Below, piece by piece: positions 46,412 through 57,300 of a DNA stretch of 64,000 nucleotides. Positions within the stretch are counted from its first letter, which is position 1, and each line of letters starts with the position of its first letter. Made by a program: the position numbers and the translations under genes. The notes beneath the pieces were generated by a model. That model was not told where the DNA came from. It saw only the letters and a program-made list of their open reading frames with translations, and made no database searches. The stretch is from Ananas comosus (taxonomy: Eukaryota > Streptophyta > Magnoliopsida > Poales > Bromeliaceae): NCBI RefSeq assembly GCF_001540865.1, contig NC_033629.1, positions 13,164,373-13,228,372 on the forward strand, written 5' to 3'.

Positions 46412-48328
46412 TCCGGCTGCTATGCTATTAATAGTACGAAGCACTTGGTGCTACTAAGTTTTCCGCCGTTAGATCTACCCTTTTCATCATTTTCACCCGT
46501 TAGATTATATTATTTAACCAACCACTCACTCAACCCTAAGGGGCCCACATCATCCTAACCGCACATCTCTTAATCCAATGGCCAAAAACTTGGTAGCACC
46601 AATGACTTGGTGCTATTAATAGCATAGTAGCCTAGTTCTATATATATATATATATACGGTTTATTTTCAATTTTTTATTTCTATATATATGGTTTATTTT
46701 CAATTTTTGCAGATGCGGACGCGATATTTGCTGATGTGTCCCTGCTGCGGTCTTCGACGTCTCCTGCTCCACAGGAGATTGCAGAGTTTAAGCGTGAAGA
46801 AATTCCTGACTGTACTCTATTTTGATAGTCTGCATGGTAGATAGGTGAGGTGTTGAAAAATCAAGATGGAGCTTGTGACATAATGTATATGATTTATTCG
46901 AATTTTGCCGTCCATTTATTAACCCTTTTCTATCTTTGTGTAGGAGTTTGGAGGCAGAGGCAGGGAAAAGGACCTCACCATAAGTGCCTTTCGACACCAA
47001 GATTTTCAAGAGCCAAAATAAACTTGAGTAGCTTTCTGTGAAAATGACCCAAACATTGAGTAGCTTTCTGTGAGTATTTGTACTCTAAATCGAACTGCTT
47101 GTACATGAGACATGAATTAGACCACATCAACCTACGTGTACTCTAAATCGTTCATTTGCGACATTTAATAGGCTATATTTGATTTGAACAACATAAGAAA
47201 CTAAACTCGAATCTAAACCGAACAATTTGCGACCTTTAATAGGCTACATTTGATTCAAACAACACAAAAAAGTAATCTCTTTTTTAAAATGCCAAATTTT
47301 GGGATTATTTCAGATCAATAATGCACAAGAATTATGATGATCTGAAATAATTTCAAAATTTGGCATTTTAAAAAAGAGATTATTTTTTTGTGTTGTTTGA
47401 ATCAAATGTAGCCTATTAAAGGTCGCAAATTGTTCGGTTTAGATTCGAGTTTAGTTTCTTATGTTGTTCAAATCAAATATAGCCTATTAAATGTCGCAAA
47501 TGAACGATTTAGAGTACAAGTAGGTTGATGTGGTCTAATTCATGTCTCATGTACAAGCAGTTCGATTTAGAGTACAAATACTCACAGAAAGCTACTCAAT
47601 GTTTGGGTCATTTTCACAGAAAGCTACTCAAGTTTATTTTGGCTCTTGAAAATCTTGGCGTCGGAAGGCACTTATGGTGAGGTCCTTTTCCCTGCCTCTG
47701 CCTCCAAACTCCTACACAAAGATAGAAAAGGTTAATAAATGGACGGCAAAATTCAAATAAATCATATACATTATGTCACAAGTTCCATCTTGATTTTTCA
47801 ACACCTCACCTATCTACCATGCAGACTATCAAAATAGAGTCTAGTCAGGAATTTCTTCACGCGTAAACTCTGCAATCTCCTGTGGACCAGGAGACGTCAA
47901 AGACCGCAGCGGGGACACATCAGCAAATATCGCGTCCGCATTTGCAAAAATTGAAAATAAACCGTATATATAGAAATAAAAAATTGAAAATAAACCGTAT
48001 ATATATATATATATATATAAGTATATCTACGTACCATCAGTGCCGGTCTCCTCCGCACCATCATCTCCTGAGCCGGTGCCGGTGACCCCCGAGCATATAT
48101 ATACGTACCATCAGTGCCGGTCTCCTCCGCACCATCATCTCCTGAGCCGGTGCTGGTGACCCCTGAGCCGGTGCCGGTCTCCTCCGCATCATCATCTCCT
48201 GAGCCGGTGCAGGTCTCCTCCGCACCATCATCTCCTGAGCCGGTGCCGGTGACCCCTGAGCCGGTGCCGGCTGGGAATGTTGTTTCGCCGGTGCCGGTCT
48301 CCTCCGTTGTTGTTTCCAGCTCTGGAAA
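45955..48328. repeat. Very large inverted repeat (palindrome), arms about 1 kb
   Basis: The left arm (45955-47316) and right arm (47337-48328) are near-perfect reverse complements around a loop of about 20 bp at 47317-47336. Stem sequence next to the loop includes 'gatttatttcagatca'-type pairing. Matching runs outward through 'tatctttgtgtaggag', the exon-like 'gcggacgcgatatttgctga', a (TA)n tract, and arrays of 'accggcaccggctcagg' out to 'ccagagctggaaacaacaac' at both outer ends. The left arm is longer because it contains a MITE (46411-46636) and extra repeat units. No transposase is encoded. Confidence 0.9.
46411..46636. mobile_element. MITE-like element inserted in a TA microsatellite
   Basis: Terminal inverted repeats of 20 bp (ggctgctatgctattaatag at 46415-46434 and its complement at 46613-46632) match at 19 of 20 positions. 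The element is about 225 bp and has no ORF. It is flanked on both sides by TA dinucleotides, consistent with a TA target. The opposite arm of the large palindrome lacks it, which gives an empty-site comparison. A partial relative appears at 126-172. Confidence 0.75.
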
Positions 48329-48831
48329 AGAGAAAAAAAATCCTGTGAAATATGCTTCTGAGTAAAAGCACACTAGGGAGCTTGTTATAGAAAATAGTTC
48401 TATAACAATCCTGTGAAATATACTTCTGAGTAAAAGCACACTAGGGAGCTCCAAACCCCCCCTAACTTACATTAGGCTACGAGAGATTATTGACAAAGGT
48501 AAACAAGTTGATGGATACAGTAATTTACAAATTTATAGGGATACATACAACAATCAATGTGGGTTCTGTCACTGTGGGTGGGTGGTTCCTCTCAGGTGAT
48601 TTTGCGAGGTAATTTGCTGGCTTGCCCTCGCTGACGAATATTTCATTTTGTTCATTTGAACTGAATATCTATTGCCTGACCTGAAAACGAAAACGAGAGA
48701 AAAGAGATTATCATGTTAAAAATAAGTGTACGAGTACAATATGAGTGGTCATTCATTTAAGAAAATGTGAATCGTAACCATGTGAGTGCTTGGGGCAATA
48801 AACTAGGAGAAGCACACGCATACCAATGGAT

Positions 48832-49275
48832 ATGGTTACGGTTAGGTATTATCTGATAGACACGCTAATCTACTACTAGATACTGTATGGGCATTTTCTA
48901 TGGCAGCAACATATCTTACCCCGTAGCCAATGAGAAAGATCTCAAATGGTGACAGCTGCCACCACACGCCACTGCACAACACCAGCAAACAGATCTAGCA
49001 TCCACAAATAATGCATAAAACACAAAAACTATCATTTGCACCACTGAGGAATGGCTCACCTAATTGCAAAGGCATTGTAGTAGAAAAAGTGTGCCATCGC
49101 TTCCACAAGTAAGAAACTTAGAACCCATCTTAGCCCGTATGCAGATATTTGTCTGACCGAATAATTCTCCTGCGGTGCCTCCAACTGCAAGGCTTCTTAA
49201 GTTAGATTTGCTTTTACCTTTTCAGATTAATTTGCAGATTTACATTGTATTATAGATGCATATCATAACTAATTG
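48832..49275 (-). pseudogene. Partial copy of GUP1-like gene (exons 10 and 11)
   Basis: It matches 56516-56975 with few differences. Both exons are intact. Exon 10' (49184-49060) encodes LEAPQENYSVRQISAYGLRW onward with only M-to-V and T-to-A changes visible. Exon 11' (48971-48920) encodes SGVWWQLSPFEIFLIGYG. Splice sites are kept. Other exons of the gene are absent nearby. Downstream on the minus strand, an acceptor-like TTTTCAG near 48680 would lead to V-R-Q-stop. No catalytic histidine is included, so it cannot be an acyltransferase. Confidence 0.85.
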
Positions 49276-49653
49276 CAGAGCAATTTACACATTTAGAAGC
49301 CAAAACAAAGCTACGAACTGTGAGATCAACTATACCAACTAGCTCAGTACTAGCTCATACAGAGCAAACAAAATCTAACAGCAAATCCACTCGATCTTCA
49401 CAATCAAATCCAACAAATTGATCCAACAAAGCTAAAAAAAAAACCACGATCATACAATCTAAGCATGCCATCACCAACTAATCGCACCAAATAACACAGA
49501 TCGATAGATCAACACACTAACAAGCACATATCAACACAAAACGAGGAGTAAAAGGTAGGACCTAAGACAAAGAACCGATCAATTGGAGTGATCAAATCGT
49601 CAATTAGAAACAAGTAGATGGAGGGTTCGAACCTTTGACGACGCCAAGGAGCG

Positions 49654-49655
<2 letters not shown>

Positions 49656-49700
<45 letters not shown>

Positions 49701-49748
49701 TCAACGCGGGGAGTAGCAAATGAGGAGAGGGAGAGCTCAATTTATAGC
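49656..49748 (-). promoter_or_regulatory. Candidate promoter and leader of a chimeric minus-strand transcript
   Basis: GCTATAAATT on the minus strand (49748-49739) is followed by a GA-rich leader ((CT)n on the plus strand, 49656-49696) and then by an exon-like GC-rich end with a GT at 'aag/gttcgaacc' near 49635. Together with the GUP1-like exons 0.45 kb further on, this looks like a transcription unit. Expression is inference. Confidence 0.4.
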
Positions 49749-50766
49749 GCCTCCGCTCGATTGGGGGATTTGAAATAACTAAGGCAAAAATACACTGTGA
49801 ACCCTGTGATGCTTCAACAGTTTCCGAATACCCAAAAAGGGCCCGATCGGAGCCGCAACCGCCGGTGATGAGAATTTGCAGGCTCGGACGGCAGCGATGA
49901 CGATCGGTGAGTTAGCTCGGGTGAATCTTCTCACAGTGACTCCATTAATGGAGCAAGGAGATGACCCAAGGATTTGGAGAAGTAGGGGAAAAATGTAGTA
50001 GAGGGAGAGAGAGAAAGAGAGAGAGGGAGGGAGAGAGAGAGAGAGAGTTGAGAGGAAGAAGACGAAGTTTAAATTTCCAACCATCGTAACAGATTCTGTT
50101 ACAGAGGTGGTCCCTATTCATGCTAGTAATCTCGAGGACTCAATGGTAATTTTGACAAAGATTAGGGGTCAGTTTGAGTTCTCGTGTGGAGTGGACATGG
50201 ACTGGGATGGGCCTCGGTAACCGCCTGGGCCTGGGCCTTCCCACAGTGCGTATCGGGTCGGATCTGGTATACGGATAGTGAATGATAACCCGCACCACTG
50301 ACAGTAACCCAGCGACCCGACCCGGCAGAAGGATCAGGAGACTCATAAATTAGTCTCCTCGATCGTCACCCACCTCCACTCACCTGTGTTTCCTTGCTGA
50401 GGACTCTACCTCTCTGTCTCTCCTTCTCCTTGGTTACTCCGCTGTTCTCATCCAGTCACCTCCATTGGAATCCCATGGCGATATCCAGCTCGTTTCTCTT
50501 CCATCCCTCAGGACTGTCAAAGCCGCTAGGGAACTGGGCTCTCTCCTTCCGCTCCTGCTCCAGAAGCTAAGTACCTGCCTTATTTTCTTTTCTTTCTTTT
50601 GTTAACCCTGCTACTACCTCTCTTTTTATTGTGTAGTAACAACATTTTTTTTTTTTTTTTTTTTACAGGTATTACAAACCCCTAACTACCGACGCGTATA
50701 CAATTAGCCCCTCAACTTTATTTTTTTATTTTATAATTAATAGCTCTTTAACTTTTAATTTTTTTT
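49749..50766. other. Intergenic region with a short plastid-transit-like ORF
   Basis: 50475-50570 (+) is a 31-codon ORF, MAISSSFLFHPSGLSKPLGN onward, which has the Ser-rich composition of a chloroplast transit peptide and ends in a stop next to a GT. It may be the first-exon remnant of a plastid protein gene, but no continuation was found. 50000-50050 is a GA tract. The frame at 49779-50084 (-) is low-complexity and not accepted. Confidence 0.25.
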
Positions 50767-50768
50767 TA

Positions 50769-51121
50769 GGGAAAACTTAAAAAAGAACCCCGGTGGTTTC
50801 GTAGTTTTTTACTTTGCCCCTCTGTGGTTTAAAGTGTATCAATTTGCCCCCATGTGGTTTCGTTTTTATCTTTTCGGTAGCTTTTTCGTTAATATTTCGT
50901 TAAATTATATACAAAAAATTTTAGATACCCATCTATATTTATCAAATATTTATTTTTAGTACCATTTAATTTTAACTTTATTACTAATTTAAGAAAAAAA
51001 ATAATAAAATTGATAAGAAAAAAAAATAATAAAACTATATGGAGGCAAATTGATACATTTTAAACTACGGGGGTAAAGTGAGAAATTATAAAACCACAGG
51101 GGAATTTTTTGAAGTTTTTTC
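50769..51121. repeat. Foldback element, copy 2
   Basis: It starts gggaaaactt and ends with the complement (gaagttttttc). The arms hold 'cccctctgtggtttaaagtg' and 'catgtggtttcg' on the left and 'actacgggggtaaagtgag' on the right. It is shorter and more diverged inside than the copy at 1273-1706 but has the same plan. Confidence 0.75.
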
Positions 51122-52309
51122 TTTTTTTTATTATATATGTTGCTACAATGAGTAAAGTTAAAAATTTTAGTAGACCACTAGATCTGTTAGCTATTATGTA
51201 TTGATAATTTTAATTTTATTTGCCAAAAATATTTAGACTTTTATACTTTTTAAATTTAGTTGAGCGAAATCACTTAACTCAAAACAGTTTAAAAATATAA
51301 CCTATAATTTTCACACGTTTTAATTTTAATTTTTTATTAAATTTTTTGTCGCGTGGTAATTAGGATTCTCTGACGTGTTAGTATGTTACAGATGCCGAGA
51401 CTAGTAGTATACCAGTATTACAAAGCCCTTTGCGTCATTGCATGCGAACTGCATAAAAATCATAGCTATAGAATATATATTGGTCCAATATATACAGCTG
51501 GAACTTGGAAGTTTTGTTAACGGCCCTGTTTGGTTAGGGGATAGGAATAGGAATAGGTCCTTATCCTTCTCTTTATATTCAAACGTTAATTTTTTACTCA
51601 GACAATAGTAGTTATCGGTTATCTCTACCAACACTTTTATTTTTTATATAAAATTATCTAATATTTTTTTTATTTTCGGAAGCAACTCAATTTTTATCTA
51701 AATGTTATTTTTCTTATCCTCGCACTTATATCTATTCTTGTAATAGTTAATTTTTGTTTATACCTGAATCAAACGGTTCTTTAAATGAACTGCATTCTCG
51801 GTCATGGTATGTCGACGTCACAATGATAAACTGGATGATAACTACAAGGAGAATACTCTCAAATATTTTAGTAGTTTTTAAAAACGACAAACAAAAACTA
51901 CAAGGCAATGCTTTATGGAATAATACTACATCCAAATCCCTCCAGATAGGACCTACCACATAGCAACATAAGTCTTTAAGGTATCGTTTAGTTCGGATAT
52001 AAGTAAGAACTAGCTATTAGAGGGATAGGTGTAAGTACGGGGATAAAATAATAAGTGTTTGGATGAAAATTAAGTTGTTTTCGGAGATAAGAAAAATAGC
52101 GTTTTGATTGATAATATGAAATAAGAAAAATATTAGATAATTTTATATAGAAAATAAAGGTGTTGGTGATGATGGTTATAACCGGTTATTATAATTAACC
52201 GAGAATTATTGTTTTCGGATAAAAATTTAGTATTTATTATAAGTAACTGAGAATTATTGTTTTCGGATAAAAATTTAGTATTTGGATATAAAAAGGGGAT
52301 AGGGTTCTT

Positions 52310-53190
52310 TTTATTTTTCTTTATGAAATTATCTTTAGCTTGTCTTGTAACACTCTCAGTGCCAATTTTCGCCATGCACTCCTCTAGCTAGATTTTAGTT
52401 TTTACTCTTAATTTTATATATATATGTACATTTGTTGAGTATATGTTCAAATGCATGGAATAATTATTTTATACTTATCTCAAATTAATATAAATTTGTG
52501 TATTATATTTATTGAAAAGTTTACACTCAAAACTTAACAATAAAAATTTAAATTTTAAAAAAGCAAATATATCTGTTATATTTTATTAAAAATTATTTGT
52601 CATATTTTAACTCAAATTTAGATAGTTGACAAATTATAAAGTTTTATATTTTTATTTTATAAAATTTAAGTTTAAATAGTGAATTAAATTTAACTTTTTG
52701 AATATCAAACAATTAACAAATTTTAACTAAAGTGGATTAAAATTAAATTTGAAATTTGAATTAATATGAATTAAAATATTGATATTTTAGTCTAAAACAT
52801 ATACTTCAATTTTTGGATTCATCAGAATTCAAAAAAATACAAAAATATTTAATGTAGACTTAAATTTTAATTTTGAATTAAAGATTAAAAAATAAGTAGA
52901 CATTTGAGATTAAATTTAAATTTAATTGTTCATGGCAATTAATAAAAAATTAATATAATAATTAAATATTAGTAGATAATATTGAAATAATCTAAAAATA
53001 TTCATTTAAAATGAAAACATATGAAATACTTTTAAGACTATCATTAGAGAAAAAAAAAAAGAATTTAAAATTTTATTTTATTATATTACTTATTTTGTAT
53101 AAATAAAAAAAATTAAAATATTTTTTTGCTACATAATGGATTTGTCGACATACTCAAACTCAAAAATAAAAAATATTTAAAAAGTTATAA
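52310..53190. repeat. AT-rich dispersed repeat, copy 2 (without LINE)
   Basis: 52310-52925 corresponds to 31330-31985, and 52980-53170 to 32837-33040. Both sides match at about nine bases in ten by eye. In this copy they are separated by only about 55 bp of unrelated AT-rich DNA, whereas the first copy has 845 bp of LINE there. 52190-52290 also contains a short tandem repeat of 'gaattattgttttcggataa'. Confidence 0.7.
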
Positions 53191-53587
53191 ACTTTGAATA
53201 AAAATAATTTTGAGAGTGACTCAAAAAAAATTCTTTAATTTTTTTTATTTACTGTTTGGTGGCTGGGTGTGTATCCATTACCTTAGCTTTCCTTTTATAG
53301 GGCCGAAATTGTAGAGAGATCCCTCAACTACAGNTGAACTACCGACCAAAATATAGCCCGGCCCAATATTAGACCAAATATAGATGCGATGTGGGCCGAG
53401 TCCATTGAAAACTGGACCCAATACATGGGCTTTTGTCCGGCCCAAGGACCTAATTGATAAGTCTCGATTTGGATTTAGTTTGTTTATTAAGGGAAGTTTC
53501 AACCTTTTGTTATGACTTGAATTTTAAAATAAAAAATGTTTGAAAATTATGAATTTTGAATAAAAATATTTTGAGAATGGCTCATAA

Positions 53588-53629
<42 letters not shown>

Positions 53630-53760
53630 ATAGGAATGTGAGACCAAATCGCGATGCGATACGGGCGGAATCTATCGACTACTGCACTCAACACATGGGC
53701 TTTTACCCGGCCCAGGTTCCTAATTTGTAGGTCCTTTTTTGGATTTGTTTGTTAATTACC
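53150..53760. repeat. Imperfect tandem duplication, about 270 bp units
   Basis: Two units (about 53150-53490 and 53530-53760) share 'aataaaaataattttgagag'-like starts, 'acatgggcttttgtccggcc' and 'ggatttgtttgttaatta'. A (CT)n tract at 53592-53624 lies at their border. An undetermined base (N) stands at 53334. Confidence 0.6.
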
Positions 53761-54376
53761 GTAATTTTGGAAAAGTGTCTACTTTTTTGTTTTGGCTTAA
53801 ATTTACTTTCCCCAAATTCTTTTTTACAACAAAAGTTTAATTTAAAAAAAAAATAAATTCATCTGTCATATTTTGTTAGAATATATCTAAAATATCTGTC
53901 ACATCCTATCTCAAATTTGAATAATTGCTGCCCATAAAAAAATGGAACCTCTCCAAAATTGGTGATTGTCACCACCAAATAAAAAAAAAAATGGTGATGT
54001 CACTTAATTGATTAGCACCAAGATTTTCAAAAACCAAAATAAACTTAAAAAAAAGAAAAAAGAAAAAAACATATCCTCCCAAGTTACGAATTCTGAGTCT
54101 TTGCTTATGGGCCAAAATGTATTTGAGGAATCACTCATACAAATATCCGCGAGATTCTTCATCTTTTCAATCACTACCGATTTTACTTAAGATCTCGAAT
54201 ATGAAACATGAGCTGCAAAAGTTTAATAATAGATAATAAGAAACAGTATAATAGTTTCGTGGCGCATTGAAGGAAAATAATAAGAGAGTCGAGTGAGTAC
54301 CTTTACACCCACATAAAATGATATAAATATGTATACCAGAACAGGATATGCTGTCAGAAAAAAAAAAGAAGATCTG
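53761..54376. other. 3' flank of GUP1-like gene
   Basis: AT-rich, with the probable 3'UTR of the minus-strand gene near 54376. 54016-54048 (a 'caccaagattttcaa' string followed by 'ccaaaataaactt') recurs with two changes in both arms of the large palindrome (near 46997 and 47650). No gene was recognised. Confidence 0.5.
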
Positions 54377-57300
54377 TCAGTTAACTGCTGGTATTAACAA
54401 ATCGAGAAAAGCAAGTCTCAGCATACCGTCTTTCTGAAGCATTCGCGAAATTAATGATTTTACGCCCGACGGCCCGACGACATAGCCAACAAGGTTCGCT
54501 ACCTGATACACCAGAGAGGAATGAATTATCATTAGATAATAAAAAGAGATCAGAAAAGAAATAATCAACTAACATCACTTTACATTGGTATCAATTGAAA
54601 ATAGTACAGTCGAATATAAAATTGCAACAGCGAAAGAAAAATATAAACCTTTCCTTCTAAGGTTTACAAAAGAATCAGATTGCAGTGCTTCGCGTTTTTT
54701 CATGTGATATCTAACGACGTAGTTATGACAGGAGAGAAAACGCACCATTAGGCAGCTAATCGTCACGGCCCCAGCAATAGCACCTAGTTCACGATGTATG
54801 AATGCTCCAAAAGCACTCCTCGCCTACAGTTACAGGTACTTTAGAATGTAGAGATAGATCAAATTAAGTGCTACGACCCCTTGTTGGAATAAAGAAGGAT
54901 TGTCCTTGACACAAGGAAGAATGTTGCTTTCTTGGAACAATGTCTTGTATGCAAGATGCATCAAAATTAAAGACCGATGTGCGACATTCCAGGATGCTGG
55001 GTAAATAAAACTGAGCAAAAAGACCCAAATAAATTAGATATGGACCTCAAACAACACTACTAGGACAATTTTAAAACAAATATTAGATCTTTCGTTCTAG
55101 TTAGTCACAAATATTTGGCTCATAAGAATTAATTTCTATTTCACATCTATGCTGAGACTTGCTCAATTAAATCAAGACTTAAGATTAGTTATTTATCAAG
55201 ATAGCAACTTATTTGTTCTACTTAGAAGGCATCACTGGCACGACATTTAGTTTAGCCCATGTGTTTTGTCGGCGTTGATTTGCATCACCCTTATATCCTT
55301 ATTTTACCATACACCTATTATTTACCAAAATATCACAATATGATTACGGAGTTATGGCTACTTGGTATTACCTGAAAAGCATCTGCAGCTGATTTGACTA
55401 ATAGTTCAGGAACAAAAAATAAACATGTTAACCATGCCCAAGAAAGAAGTTTCCTGTTCAAGGAAGGAAAAAATAATTAAATGAACAGTGCCTGACCCTC
55501 AAGTAAAATTTGCTTAATTTCTCATGTGTACAAAGTGATTAAAAGAGCAGAAGTTCTCTAATGATTTACCATTCTAGATCGTGCCAAATTGCTACAAATG
55601 TGAAAATGACCCAAACATTGAGTAGCTTTCTCTGAGAACCGCCAAGTGGAATGTACATGTATCTACAGTGATAAGAATAAACAATAATTCCTCACTGAAT
55701 TAATTAGATTTGAATACAATTCTAACCATACCTGACAAGCCATTTATTGAAAGAAGCATGCCAGCCTTTCCAGAAGCTCTCCAAATCATAACAGTTGTTC
55801 ATACACCTCGGCATATTCTCGGGTGTCTCGATTCCTCCTATCTACAATAAGAAGTTATCCCAGTATTAAGTCCAAAATAAGCATTGAAAGATTAAAATAC
55901 TGTATCTGATACTTTTTGCTGTTTTATATTGATAGTAAATAAAGCCATATTCTACTTTACAACAGCAACTAAATCTTTCATATCGATAACTCAGCTTTAT
56001 AGATTATTGTATACTGCCTTGTTCAGTTAAAACAGTAAAAAGCTAAAATCATTTATGGTTTACGTAGGTATATAATCAGGAATAATTGATTAAACTCCAA
56101 TTTGTCATCTAACACACATACAGAATCCACATTTGTGACAGATGTTTACTATGGGATGTGAGTAAAAGATACCAAACAGGGAAAAGAGTGTTTCAGATGC
56201 ATTACCAGAGACCAGAACCGAAAATAGCGCCAAATCAGGAGAAACTTTAACCACATAAAGTTTAACACCTGTTGCGACACAAGGTTAAGAAGTTACTAAT
56301 CAAAATAGAACTTCAAGCAATTTTATTAACCTAGCAGAAATTATTGGTGCAAAACAAAAATTCCGGTTGCAAAAGCAAGCATTTAAGTGAAATAACCTAT
56401 AAGAAAGTGGAGGTATTTGAAAAATATAAAACTATGGCATTTGAAAAAAATATAAAAGTATGTGTAGCAACATGATCAACAAGGTATTTCTTTAAAAGGC
56501 AAAGGATAAAATTTACAATGGATATGGTTACGGTTAGGTATAAGCGGAGAGGTGTCTGATAGAGACGCTAATCTACTATCAGATACTGTATGGACATTTT
56601 CTATAGCAGCAACATATCTTACCCCGTAGCCAATGAGAAAGATCTCAAATGGTGACAGCTGCCACCACACACCACTGCACAACACCAGCAAACAGATCTA
56701 GCATCCACAAATAATGCAGAAAACACAAAAACTATCATTTGCACCACTGAGGAATGGCTCACCTAATTGCAAAGGCATTGTAGTAGAAAAAGTGTGTCAT
56801 CGCTTCCATAAGTAAGAAACTTAGAACCCATCTTAGCCCGTATGCAGATATTTGTCTGACCGAATAATTCTCCTGCGGTGCCTCCAACTGCAAGCTTCTT
56901 AAAGTTAGATTTTGCCTTTACCTTTTCAGATTAATTTGAAGATTTACTTTGTATTATAGATGCAAATCATAACTAATTGCAGAGCAATTTACACATTAAG
57001 AAGATGCAACTTCCTATTTGACATGGGCAATGCATACCAGGAGGAGAACAAACAACAAAATATTCACCATGAAATTAAAACAGTCATACCAGGTTAAAAA
57101 TCATCAGCCAACTTAAATGAGAAGGAACAAAAAAAACAAACTATAAATTTTTCCGCAAAATAAGGTTCCTTTAACTGATAAATGCACTTGTCACTCTGAA
57201 AATATTATGGTACCAGCTAAAAGTTCTGAGCTTTAAACCAGAACAGCTAGTAAAAATAGTGAACTTAGTACTGAATATCAGGCGGTCAAGCTACAACACA

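Noticed and set aside
47897..48454. 185-codon minus-strand frame with EETGTGSGDDGAEE-like repeats
   Set aside because: It is the translated tandem array of the palindrome arm with an interrupted (TA)n portion; no start context or conserved domain.
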